Source of the DNA: Streptomyces sp. S.PNR 29
Lineage (GTDB): Bacteria; Actinomycetota; Actinomycetes; Streptomycetales; Streptomycetaceae
Direction of reading: 5' to 3'
DNA length: 64,000 bases
Assembly (NCBI RefSeq): GCF_030386795.1
Contig: NZ_JANUQM010000002.1
Location: 248,001 to 312,000, forward strand
Of the stretch, positions 6,897-14,357 are shown piece by piece; within the stretch, counting starts at the first letter, position 1, and each line of letters opens with the position of its first letter. The notes beneath the pieces are model-generated. The model did no database searches and was not told where the DNA came from. It worked only from the letters and a program-made list of their open reading frames with translations. The position numbers were made by a program, and so were the translations under genes.

Positions 6897-8273
6897 GTGA
6901 CCGCTGAGGCCAGTCAGGCGGGTCCCCGTGAGGATCTCGCCGCTGACGGCGAGCGACCGCTCCGCATCGCACTCCTCACCTACAAGGGAAACCCGTTCTG
7001 CGGGGGCCAGGGCGTCTACGTACGGCACCTGTCGCGCGAGCTGGCCCGCCTCGGCCACCGGATCGAGGTCATCGGCGCCCAGCCGTACCCCGTGCTCGAC
7101 GAGGGCCATGACGGCCTGAGCCTCACCGAGCTGCCCAGCCTCGACCTCTACCGCCAGCCCGATCCCTTCCGCACCCCGAAGCGCGACGAGTACCGCGACT
7201 GGATCGACGCGCTGGAGGTCGCCACCATGTGGACCGGCGGCTTCCCCGAGCCGCTGACCTTCTCGCTGCGCGCCCGCCGCCACCTGCGCGCCCGCCGCGG
7301 CGACTTCGACGTCGTCCACGACAACCAGACGCTCGGATACGGCCTGTTGGGGGACGTGGGCGCGCCCCTGGTGACCACGATCCATCACCCCATCACCGTC
7401 GACCGGCAGTTGGAGCTGGACGCGGCGGACAGCCGGCAGCGGCGCTGGTCCGTGCGCCGCTGGTACGCCTTCACCCGCATGCAGAAGCGCGTCGCGCGCC
7501 GCCTGCCGTCCGTGCTCACCGTCTCCGGCACGTCCCGCCAGGAGATCGTCGACCACCTGGGCGTCCGGCAGGACCGGATCCACGTCGTCCACATCGGCGC
7601 CGACACGGACCTGTTCAAGCCCGACCCGTCGGTGCCCGTCGTACCGGGGCGGATCGTGACCACGTCCAGCGCGGACGTCCCCCTGAAGGGCCTGGTCTTC
7701 CTCGTCGAGGCGCTCGCGAAGGTACGCACCGAGTACCCCGACGCCCACCTCGTCGTCGTCGGCAAGCGGCCCGCGGAGGGGCCCGTCGCGGGGGCCGTCG
7801 AGCGGTACGGCCTCGAAGACGCCGTCGAGTTCGTCAAGGGCATCTCGGACGCGGAACTGGTCGACCTGGTGCGCTCGGCGGAGGTCGCCTGCGTGCCGTC
7901 GCTGTACGAGGGCTTCTCCCTTCCGGCCGCCGAGGCCATGGCCACGGGCACGCCGCTGCTCGCCACGACCGGCGGCGCGATCCCGGAGGTCGCCGGGCGG
8001 GACGGGGAGACGTGCCTGGCGGTGCCACCGGGCGACGCCGGTGCGCTGGCCGCCGGGCTCGGCCGGCTCCTCGGGGACGGGGAGCTGAGGGCCCGCCTCG
8101 GTGCCGCCGGACGTGAGCGCGTGCTGCGGCACTTCACATGGGCGCGCGCCGCCGAGGGCACGGTGGCCCGGTACCGCGAGGCCATCGCCCGCTCCGGCCG
8201 TTCCACACTTCCGGCAACCGGCCGCCCCGCGGCCCCGACAAGTACCTCCTCCGAAAGCAGGGCCACGTGCTGA
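6897..8273 (+). CDS. GT4-family glycosyltransferase (458 aa)
   Basis: Retaining GT-B glycosyltransferase. The N-terminal Rossmann half begins 'LRIALLTYKGNPFCGGQGVY' with the glycine-rich acceptor loop. The C-terminal half has the nucleotide-sugar EX7E motif in YEGFSLPAAEAMATGTP, followed by a conserved TGGAIPEV loop. It probably transfers a hexose from a nucleotide sugar to a lipid or terpenoid acceptor. The GTG at 6897 follows GGGG. Its last 7 bases overlap the methyltransferase start (GTGCTGA), the first of two coupled overlaps in this operon. The promoter overlaps a KstR-type operator. The C-terminal 35 residues are Ala/Pro/Ser/Thr-rich and likely disordered. Confidence 0.9.
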   Translation: MTAEASQAGPREDLAADGERPLRIALLTYKGNPFCGGQGVYVRHLSRELARLGHRIEVIGAQPYPVLDEGHDGLSLTELPSLDLYRQPDPFRTPKRDEYRDWIDALEVATMWTGGFPEPLTFSLRARRHLRARRGDFDVVHDNQTLGYGLLGDVGAPLVTTIHHPITVDRQLELDAADSRQRRWSVRRWYAFTRMQKRVARRLPSVLTVSGTSRQEIVDHLGVRQDRIHVVHIGADTDLFKPDPSVPVVPGRIVTTSSADVPLKGLVFLVEALAKVRTEYPDAHLVVVGKRPAEGPVAGAVERYGLEDAVEFVKGISDAELVDLVRSAEVACVPSLYEGFSLPAAEAMATGTPLLATTGGAIPEVAGRDGETCLAVPPGDAGALAAGLGRLLGDGELRARLGAAGRERVLRHFTWARAAEGTVARYREAIARSGRSTLPATGRPAAPTSTSSESRATC

Positions 8274-9043
8274 CCGTCGACTTCTCCCGGTTCCCGCTCG
8301 CCCCGGGCGACCGCGTCCTGGACCTCGGCTGCGGTGCCGGCCGGCACGCGTTCGAGTGCTACCGGCGCGGCGCGCAGGTCGTGGCGCTGGACCAGAACGG
8401 CGAGGAGATCCGCGAGGTCGCGAAGTGGTTCGCGGCGATGAAGGAGGCCGGCGAGGCGCCGGCGGGGGCCACCGCGACGGCCATGGAGGGCGACGCGCTG
8501 GCCCTGCCCTTCCCCGACGAGTCCTTCGACGTCGTGATCATCTCCGAGGTGATGGAGCACATCCCGGACGACAAGGGCGTACTCGCCGAGATGGTCCGGG
8601 TGCTGAAGCCGGGCGGCCGCATCGCGATCACCGTGCCGCGCTACGGCCCCGAGAAGGTGTGCTGGGCGCTGTCCGACGCCTACCACGAGGTCGAGGGCGG
8701 TCACATCCGCATCTACAAGGCGGACGAGCTGCTCACCAGGATCCGCGAGGCGGGCCTGGAGCCGTACGGCACGCACCACGCGCACGCGCTGCACTCGCCC
8801 TACTGGTGGCTGAAGTGCGCGTTCGGCGTCGACAACGACAAGGCGCTGCCGGTGCGGGCGTACCACAAGCTGCTGGTCTGGGACATCATGAAGAAGCCGC
8901 TGGCCACCCGGGTCGCCGAGCAGGCGCTGAACCCGCTGATCGGCAAGAGCTTCGTGGCGTACGCGACCAAGCCCCACCTGCCGCGGCTGTCCGGAACAGA
9001 AGCGGCCGAAGCGGCCGAAGCGACCGAGGCGGCCGCCAAGTGA
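8267..9043 (+). CDS. Class I SAM-dependent methyltransferase (258 aa)
   Basis: UbiE/COQ5-like methyltransferase: motif I VLDLGCGAGRHAFE (about residues 17-30), an acidic residue ending the next strand in VVALDQNG, DVVIISEVMEHI as motif II, and LKPGGRIAITVPRYGP as motif III. A C-terminal extension with YWWLKCAFGVDN and 'YHKLLVWDIMKKPLATR' probably forms the acceptor-binding lid. The GTG at 8267 overlaps the glycosyltransferase stop, and its own stop overlaps the next gene's start (GTGA), so the three proteins are made together. The sequence ends in a simple repeat of Glu-Ala-Ala-Glu. It is probably an O- or C-methyltransferase acting on the same product as its neighbours. Confidence 0.9.
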   Translation: MLTVDFSRFPLAPGDRVLDLGCGAGRHAFECYRRGAQVVALDQNGEEIREVAKWFAAMKEAGEAPAGATATAMEGDALALPFPDESFDVVIISEVMEHIPDDKGVLAEMVRVLKPGGRIAITVPRYGPEKVCWALSDAYHEVEGGHIRIYKADELLTRIREAGLEPYGTHHAHALHSPYWWLKCAFGVDNDKALPVRAYHKLLVWDIMKKPLATRVAEQALNPLIGKSFVAYATKPHLPRLSGTEAAEAAEATEAAAK

Positions 9044-10110
9044 CGACCCCCCGGACAGAACACCTCGTCCTGCCCGGGGTCCTCACCGCGGAGCAGGCCG
9101 CCGCGACCGTCCGCGGCATCCTCGCCGTGCAGCGGGAGGACGGCGCGATCCCGTGGTTCCGGGGCCACCATCTCGACCCCTGGGACCACGTCGAGGCCGC
9201 GATGGCGCTGGACGCGGCGGGCCAGCACGAGGCCGCGGAGCGGGCGTACACCTGGCTGGCCCGGCACCAGAACGAGGACGGCTCCTGGTACGCGGCCTAC
9301 GCCGACGGCGACGCGCGGGACGTGACGGACCGCGGCCGCGAGACCAACTTCGTCGCGTACATAGCGGTAGGGGTGTGGCACCACTACCTCTCCACCGGCG
9401 ACGACACGTTCCTGGACCGCATGTGGCCGACCGTGTACGCCGCCGTGGAGTTCGTGCTGAGGCTGCAGCAGCCGGGCGGGCAGATCGGCTGGCGGCGCGA
9501 CGACGACGGCACGGACACGGCGGACGCGCTGCTGACGGGCAGCTCCTCGATCCACCACGCCCTGCGCTGCGCGCTCGCCATCGCCGAGCAGCGTGAGGAG
9601 CCGCAGCCGGACTGGGAGTTGGCGGCGGGGGCGCTCCGGCATGCCATCCGCCGTCACCCCGAGCGGTTCCTGGACAAGAACCGCTACTCGATGGACTGGT
9701 ACTACCCGGTGCTGGGCGGCGCGCTGACCGGTACGGAGGCCAAGTCCCGTATCGAGGAGGACTGGGACCGCTTCGTGGTCCCCGGCCTCGGGGTGCGCTG
9801 CGTCGTGCCCAACCCTTGGGTCACCGGCGGCGAGTCGGCCGAACTGGCCCTGGCCCTGTGGGCGATGGGCGAGTCCGACCGGGCGCTGGACATCCTGCAG
9901 TCGATCCAGCACCTGCGGGACGCCGACAGCGGCCTGTACTGGACGGGTTACGTCTTCGAGGACGCGGTGATCTGGCCGAGGGAACTGACCGCCTGGACGG
10001 CCGGCTCCCTCCTCCTCGCCGTCGCGGCCCTGGGCGGCCACGAGGCCACCTGCCAGGTCTTCGGCGGCGACCGTCTGCCGTGGGGCCTGGACCCGGACTG
10101 CTGCGGCTGA
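9040..10110 (+). CDS. Prenyltransferase/squalene-cyclase-like alpha-alpha toroid protein (356 aa)
   Basis: The sequence shows repeated helical pairs with QREDGAIPW, NEDGSWYAAY and DSGLYWTG, the QW-like repeat pattern of the squalene cyclase / protein prenyltransferase toroid. Length (356 aa) is about half that of a squalene-hopene cyclase, so it is a single toroid. I see no DXDD cyclase motif, so cyclase activity is doubtful; polysaccharide or oligosaccharide binding or hydrolysis by an alpha6/alpha6 barrel is an alternative. It starts in a GTGA overlap with the methyltransferase. The C-terminus is Cys-rich (DPDCCG). This is the third gene of the operon under the KstR-type operator. Confidence 0.75.
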   Translation: MTTPRTEHLVLPGVLTAEQAAATVRGILAVQREDGAIPWFRGHHLDPWDHVEAAMALDAAGQHEAAERAYTWLARHQNEDGSWYAAYADGDARDVTDRGRETNFVAYIAVGVWHHYLSTGDDTFLDRMWPTVYAAVEFVLRLQQPGGQIGWRRDDDGTDTADALLTGSSSIHHALRCALAIAEQREEPQPDWELAAGALRHAIRRHPERFLDKNRYSMDWYYPVLGGALTGTEAKSRIEEDWDRFVVPGLGVRCVVPNPWVTGGESAELALALWAMGESDRALDILQSIQHLRDADSGLYWTGYVFEDAVIWPRELTAWTAGSLLLAVAALGGHEATCQVFGGDRLPWGLDPDCCG

Positions 10111-10127
10111 CCTCCGGTGTGCGCGGG

Positions 10128-10146
10128 GCGCCCCCTTGCGGGGCGC
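10128..10146. terminator. Bidirectional hairpin between convergent genes
   Basis: GCGCCCC (10128-10134) pairs with GGGGCGC (10140-10146) around a 5-nt loop. It lies between the stop of the toroid gene and the stop of the convergent membrane-protein gene, which it directly abuts. Confidence 0.65.
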
Positions 10147-10449
10147 TCAGTGCCGCTGCACCCGGTGGACGCGGTTGGCGATCGCGTGGCCCACGAAGAG
10201 GTAGACGATGGCCGCCAGGCCGTAGCCGGCGACGACCCTTGCCCATGCCTCGTCGAAGGTGAACAGGTCGTGGGACCAGCCCGCGAGCCAGCGGGCGACG
10301 TCGTGGACGAACTGCACGAAGTCGTTGGTGCGGTTCGCGTCCAGCAGGTACATCAGAATCCACAGGCCCAGGATGAGGGCCATGATGTCGGCTACGGCCG
10401 CGATGACCCTGCCGGCCGAATTGGCGCCATAGCGATATCGAGGGGACAT
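10147..10449 (-). CDS. Small integral membrane protein (100 aa)
   Basis: Two hydrophobic segments, VIAAVADIMALILGLWILMY and VVAGYGLAAIVYLFVGHAIA, flank an amphipathic loop rich in aromatic residues (FVQFVHDVARWLAGW). Both termini are basic. I start it at the ATG at 10449; an ATG seven codons upstream is possible, and neither has a strong ribosome binding site. The family is not recognised. It lies 41 bases downstream of the F420-dependent oxidoreductase gene and may share its transcript. Confidence 0.75.
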   Translation of the reverse strand: MSPRYRYGANSAGRVIAAVADIMALILGLWILMYLLDANRTNDFVQFVHDVARWLAGWSHDLFTFDEAWARVVAGYGLAAIVYLFVGHAIANRVHRVQRH

Positions 10450-10490
10450 GCCCGACAAGTAACCCTGCATGCCCGAACGAAACCTGACGG

Positions 10491-11501
10491 TCACGAGTTG
10501 AGTTCCGCCAGCACGCGCAGCGACTCCCGGTCCGGCGCCAGGGCCAGCAGGTCCGTCACCGGCCCCGTGCGCCACAACTCCAGCCGCTCGGCGATGCGTT
10601 CACGCGGGCCGACCAGGGAGATCTCGTCGGCGAAGGCGTCCGGCACGGCGAGCACCGCCTCCTCGCGGCGGCCGGAGAGGAACAGGTCCTGGACGCGGCG
10701 GGCCTCGTCCTCGTACCCCATGCGTGCCATGAGGTCGGCGTGGAAGTTGCGGGCCGCGTGCCCCATGCCGCCGATGTAGAAGCCGAGCATGGCTTTGACG
10801 GGGAGCAGGCCTTCGGTGACGTCGTCGCAGACCCGTACCTGGGCCAGGGGGGCGACGAGAAAGCCGTCGGGGGCGCCGGCGAGCGAGGCCTCGTAGACCT
10901 CCGGCCTGGTGGGTGACCAGTACAGCGGCAGCCAGCCGTCCGCGATGCGGGCCGTCTGGGCGATGTTCTTCGGGCCCTCCGCGCCGAGGAGGACGGGCAG
11001 ATCGGGACGCAGGGGGTGGGTGATCGGCTTGAGCGGCTTGCCGAGGCCGGTGGCGTCCGGGCCCCGGTACGGGTGGGCGTGGAAGCGGCCGGCCAGCTCG
11101 ACCGGCGCCCGGCGCGTGAACACCTGCCGTACGACGTCGACGTACTCCCGGGTGGCGGTGAGCGGCGACTTGGGGAACGGGCGGCCGTACCAGCCCTCGA
11201 CGACCTGCGGACCGGACAGACCGAGGCCCAGCAGCATCCGCCCGCCGGAGAGGTGGTCCAGGGTCAGCGCGTGCATCGCCGTCGTGGTCGGTGAGCGGGC
11301 CGCCATCTGGGCAACCGCCGTCCCCAGCTTGATCCTTGACGTGTGTGCCGCGATCCAGGCGAGCGGCGTGAACACGTCCGAGCCCCAGGACTCCGCCGTC
11401 CACACCGAGTCGTAGCCCAGCCGCTCGGCCTCCTGCGCCAGCGGCACGTGGTCGGGGGAGGGGCCGCGGCCCCAGTAGCCGAGGGCGAGTCCGAGCCGCA
11501 T
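10491..11501 (-). CDS. LLM-class F420-dependent oxidoreductase (336 aa)
   Basis: TIM-barrel luciferase-like oxidoreductase of the F420-binding group. It begins MRLGLALGYWGRGP and carries 'LGYDSVWTAESWGSD', a TSRIKLGTAV strand, and 'LSGGRMLLGLGLSGPQVVEG', all typical of the family, which uses reduced or oxidised coenzyme F420 for hydride transfer. The ATG at 11501 has a near-perfect GGAGGTG six bases upstream. The substrate is unknown. A perfect inverted repeat (AGCTGACG/CGTCAGCT) lies just upstream and is likely the operator. Homologues occur within mycobacterial steroid-degradation regulons, which fits the KstR-like gene nearby, but no KstR-type site is at this promoter. Confidence 0.9.
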   Translation of the reverse strand: MRLGLALGYWGRGPSPDHVPLAQEAERLGYDSVWTAESWGSDVFTPLAWIAAHTSRIKLGTAVAQMAARSPTTTAMHALTLDHLSGGRMLLGLGLSGPQVVEGWYGRPFPKSPLTATREYVDVVRQVFTRRAPVELAGRFHAHPYRGPDATGLGKPLKPITHPLRPDLPVLLGAEGPKNIAQTARIADGWLPLYWSPTRPEVYEASLAGAPDGFLVAPLAQVRVCDDVTEGLLPVKAMLGFYIGGMGHAARNFHADLMARMGYEDEARRVQDLFLSGRREEAVLAVPDAFADEISLVGPRERIAERLELWRTGPVTDLLALAPDRESLRVLAELNS

Positions 11502-11518
11502 GGGCACCTCCGGGGAGT

Positions 11519-11537
11519 AGCTGACGGTTCGTCAGCT
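11519..11537. promoter_or_regulatory. Palindromic operator CTGAC-N5-GTCAG upstream of the F420 oxidoreductase
   Basis: AGCTGACG and CGTCAGCT are 8-bp perfect arms around GTT, centred 27 bp upstream of the ATG at 11501. The core CTGAC-N5-GTCAG recurs at 16179, 21159 and 24324. It is a typical TetR- or GntR-type operator geometry. The cognate regulator is unknown. Confidence 0.6.
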
Positions 11538-11560
11538 CTGGTGCCGGTGACTGTACGACA

Positions 11561-11601
11561 ACGGCCCCTCGCCCGGAAGAGCCGGAAGGGCGAGGGGCCG
11601 T
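11561..11601 (-). terminator. Strong hairpin terminator after the Pro/Gly-rich membrane protein
   Basis: The arms CGGCCCCTCGCCC and GGGCGAGGGGCCG (13 bp, perfect) enclose a short loop. The structure sits 13 bases past the stop of the minus-strand gene at 11615 and upstream of the oxidoreductase promoter. Confidence 0.8.
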
Positions 11602-11614
11602 GAAGAACCCGATG

Positions 11615-12427
11615 TCAGCCGCGCTGGATACCCGACGTGTCCTGCAGCACTCCGCGGCGGCCGTCCTGCGTCTGGGCGACCAGACCGGGACCGCGCTGCT
11701 CGACGGCGAGGTACCAGGTGCCCGGCGCCAGCTCCGCGATCGGCGTCGGCGAACCGTCCTCCGCGAACAGCGGCCGCGGCACCGGCACGGCGAACCAGAA
11801 CGGCGAGAAGTCCCCGGCCGGCGGCTGCGGCTGCGGCTGCGCCGCCTGGGGCTGGGCACCGTACGGCTGACCCGGCTGCGGACCGCCGTACGGCTGCTGC
11901 TGCGCACCCGGGTAGCCGTAACCACCCTGCGGCTGGGCGCCGTAGGGCTGCGGGGCGGCGGGGCGCGGGGCCGGGACGAGGGCGCCCTTGAGAGCGGGGA
12001 CGAGGGGGGTGGCGATGGCGGCGGCGGCCATGAGCACCGTGGCGACGAGGGCGAGGATCAGGCCCGTGCCGGCGTTGGGGCCGTCGGAGGAGCTGCCGAC
12101 GTTGTCGACGGCCCCGGCCGGGTCGAAGACGTTGCCGAGGGCGCTCCACGCGGCGAAGACCGTGAAGGCGACGCCGAACTGGCCGAGGTCGAGGCCCGCG
12201 ACCTTGCGCGGCTGCGGCAGGCCCCGGGAGACGACGACGAGCGCGGCCCCGATGATCCCTGCCAGCACGACACCGAGCACTACCGGCCCGCTCCCCCAGA
12301 GGTTCGGGAGGTCGATGCTGTCGGGCGCACCATCGATCGAATAGATGTCGAGAAACGACGCGATGAACAGCAACACCGCTGCTCCGATCACCACGCCGTC
12401 GCCTCGAGTGAGGGAGCGGATATTCAC
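11615..12427 (-). CDS. Four-helix membrane protein with a Pro/Gln/Gly/Tyr-rich linker (270 aa)
   Basis: About four hydrophobic segments in the first 150 residues (starting at 'GVVIGAAVLLFIASFLDIYS') resemble the DUF5336-type membrane proteins of actinobacteria. A disordered linker of repeated YGAQPQ/YGGPQPGQP units covers residues 155-205. A C-terminal soluble segment contains WFAVPVPRPLF and 'TPIAELAPGTWYLAVEQRG', which looks like a small beta domain. Function is unknown; proline/tyrosine-rich linkers of this sort often mediate cell-pole or envelope protein contacts. It is flanked downstream by a strong terminator, so it is probably a single-gene unit. Confidence 0.8.
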   Translation of the reverse strand: MNIRSLTRGDGVVIGAAVLLFIASFLDIYSIDGAPDSIDLPNLWGSGPVVLGVVLAGIIGAALVVVSRGLPQPRKVAGLDLGQFGVAFTVFAAWSALGNVFDPAGAVDNVGSSSDGPNAGTGLILALVATVLMAAAAIATPLVPALKGALVPAPRPAAPQPYGAQPQGGYGYPGAQQQPYGGPQPGQPYGAQPQAAQPQPQPPAGDFSPFWFAVPVPRPLFAEDGSPTPIAELAPGTWYLAVEQRGPGLVAQTQDGRRGVLQDTSGIQRG

Positions 12428-12583
12428 TTCAGGTCCTTCGTAGGTCGTCTCGTCGTCGGTAGAGGCGTCGCTGTCACCATGTCGCCGTCAGGCACCGGTG
12501 TGAAGCGTGGGGTGACCCTCATCGTACGGATGACACTATCGTCCGCCCGGTCAGGCTGTCCGCAGAGAGCAGCGCGCCGATCG

Positions 12584-13594
12584 CTACCCGCGCAGGAAGC
12601 TCACGATTCCCTCAGAGATCCCTTGCGCCGCCTTCTGCCGCCAGGCCCCGCTGGTCAGCAGCGCCGCGTCCTTGCTATCGCGCATGTTGCCGCACTCGAT
12701 GAACACCTTGGGAACCGTTGACAGATTGAGACCGCCCAGGTCCTTACGCGTGACGAGACCGGTGCCGCCGCCGACGTAGTTGGAGGGGGCGCTGCCCGTG
12801 ACGCGCACGAAGTTGCCCGCGATGCGCTCGCCGAGGGCGCGGGACGGGCCGACGATGGCGCGGGTGTCGGCGGAGCCCGCGCGCACCGCGCCCGGCAGGA
12901 TGACGTGGAAGCCGCGGTTGCCGGGCCCCGAACCGTCGGCGTGGATCGAGACGACCGCGTCGGCCTGCGCCTTGTTGCCGATCCGGGCCCGCTCGTCCAC
13001 GCACGGCCCGTACGGCCGGTCGCCGTCCTGCGTCAGCTTCACCGTGGCGCCCTGCCGCTGCAGGAGCGTGCGCATCCGGTGGGCGACGTCCAGGGTGAAC
13101 CCGGCCTCCGTGTAGCCGGAGTTGGTGGACGTGCCCGTCGTGTCGCACTCCTTCCAGTTCGTCCCGATGTTCACCTTGCGGTTGATCTCGGCCGTGTGCT
13201 GGAAGTTGGCGGGGTTGTGGCCCGGGTCGATGACGACGACCTTGCCCTTGAGAGGCCCGGACGCGGCCGGCGCGGAGGTCCTGGGTGCGGGCTTCTCCGA
13301 GGCGCCGGGCTCCTTGGCATCGTCGGTGGGGACATCGTCGGTGGGGGCGTCGTCGGTAGGGGTCTTGTCGGTGCGGGCGTCGTCGGTGGCGGCGGAGCTG
13401 CCCGACGAGGGGACCGGGGACGACCGTACGGTCGCCCGCGCCGCGTCACCCCGGTCCGCCGGGTCACCGACCGCCTCGTGGACGAGCCAGCCGAGCAGAG
13501 CCCCCGGCACCAGCGCGGCGAGCGCCACGGTCAGGGGCCCGCGCCGGCGACGGCGGGGCTGGGGAGGATCGAATTCCGGGCCTGCGTACGACAC
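12584..13594 (-). CDS. N-acetylmuramoyl-L-alanine amidase, Amidase_3 type (336 aa)
   Basis: Zinc amidase that cleaves the peptide side chain from N-acetylmuramic acid. A basic N-terminus and one membrane segment (about residues 20-40) act as signal anchor. A linker of repeated TDDAPTDDVPTDDA units follows, then the catalytic domain: VVVIDPGHNPAN (first zinc His), a Glu in GYTEAGFTLDVA, VSIHADG (second His) and KVFIECGNMRD with the catalytic Glu. It belongs to the LytC/CwlD-like group that remodels peptidoglycan outside the membrane. The DNA of the repeat is slippage-prone. No partner gene is evident. The stretch 12428-12583 upstream of the next gene holds nothing obvious. Confidence 0.92.
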   Translation of the reverse strand: MSYAGPEFDPPQPRRRRRGPLTVALAALVPGALLGWLVHEAVGDPADRGDAARATVRSSPVPSSGSSAATDDARTDKTPTDDAPTDDVPTDDAKEPGASEKPAPRTSAPAASGPLKGKVVVIDPGHNPANFQHTAEINRKVNIGTNWKECDTTGTSTNSGYTEAGFTLDVAHRMRTLLQRQGATVKLTQDGDRPYGPCVDERARIGNKAQADAVVSIHADGSGPGNRGFHVILPGAVRAGSADTRAIVGPSRALGERIAGNFVRVTGSAPSNYVGGGTGLVTRKDLGGLNLSTVPKVFIECGNMRDSKDAALLTSGAWRQKAAQGISEGIVSFLRG

Positions 13595-13616
13595 GTCTGC
13601 GACTCTAACCGGGCCC

Positions 13617-14267
13617 TCAGATCCCCGCTCCCGTTCGCCGCAGCACGCGGAGCGAGTCGGTCACCGAGATCTCGGTGAACGCGCCGGACTCAAGGGCCCT
13701 GAGGTAGACGCGGTACGGGGCCTGGCCGGTGAACTCGTCCGCCGGGTCCGGGAAGACGTCGTGGATGACGAGGAGACCTCCTTCGGCCACATGGGGGGCC
13801 CAGCCCTCGTAGTCGGCGCCTGCGTGCTCGTCGGTGTGGCCGCCGTCGATGAAGACCAGGCCGAGGGGAGTCCGCCAGAGGGCCGCGATCTTCGGGGAGC
13901 GGCCGACCAGCGCCACGACGTGGTCCTCCAGGCCCGCCTTGTGCAGCGTCCGGCGGAAGGCCGGCAGGGTGTCCATCAGGCCGACCTCGGGGTCGACCGT
14001 CTCCGGGTCGTGGTACTCCCAGCCCGGCTGCTGCTCCTCGCTGCCGCGGTGGTGATCGACCGTCAGCGCGGTGACCCCGGCCTCGCGGGCCGCGTCGGCG
14101 AGCAGGATCGTGGAGCGCCCGCAGTACGTGCCGACTTCGAGCAGCGGCAGACCGAGGCGGCCGGCCTCCAGCGCCGCCGCGTACAGCGCCAGTCCCTCGC
14201 CCGTCGGCATGAACCCCTTGGCGGCCTCGAAGGCGGCCAGGATCTCGGGCTTCGGCGCCGCTGGCAT
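13617..14267 (-). CDS. Class I SAM-dependent methyltransferase, TylF/macrocin-like (216 aa)
   Basis: Compact methyltransferase: motif I LLEVGTYCGRSTILLADA, ALTVDHHRGSEEQQ at the cofactor ribose position, LVFIDGGHTDEHAGADYEGW, and 'GGLLVIHDVFPDP'. The IDGxHxxExxxxD pattern is typical of metal-dependent sugar O-methyltransferases of the TylF/CmcI fold and of related cephalosporin-hydroxylase-like proteins. The substrate is unknown. It follows the MFS exporter gene on the same strand 90 bp downstream of a terminator and is probably transcribed separately. Only 22 bases separate its stop from the upstream end of the amidase gene. Confidence 0.85.
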   Translation of the reverse strand: MPAAPKPEILAAFEAAKGFMPTGEGLALYAAALEAGRLGLPLLEVGTYCGRSTILLADAAREAGVTALTVDHHRGSEEQQPGWEYHDPETVDPEVGLMDTLPAFRRTLHKAGLEDHVVALVGRSPKIAALWRTPLGLVFIDGGHTDEHAGADYEGWAPHVAEGGLLVIHDVFPDPADEFTGQAPYRVYLRALESGAFTEISVTDSLRVLRRTGAGI

Positions 14268-14310
14268 GGCGGTCCTTTCGGTCGTACGTCCGTGTGGGCG
14301 TCCATGCTGT

Positions 14311-14344
14311 CGTACCCCCTGCCGGACGGGCGACAGGGGGTACG
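14311..14344 (-). terminator. Hairpin terminator after the MFS exporter
   Basis: CGTACCCCCTG (14311-14321) and CAGGGGGTACG (14334-14344) form a perfect 11-bp stem with a 12-nt loop, 14 bases past the stop of the minus-strand MFS gene. Confidence 0.75.
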
Positions 14345-14357
14345 GGTGGTGTGGCTC

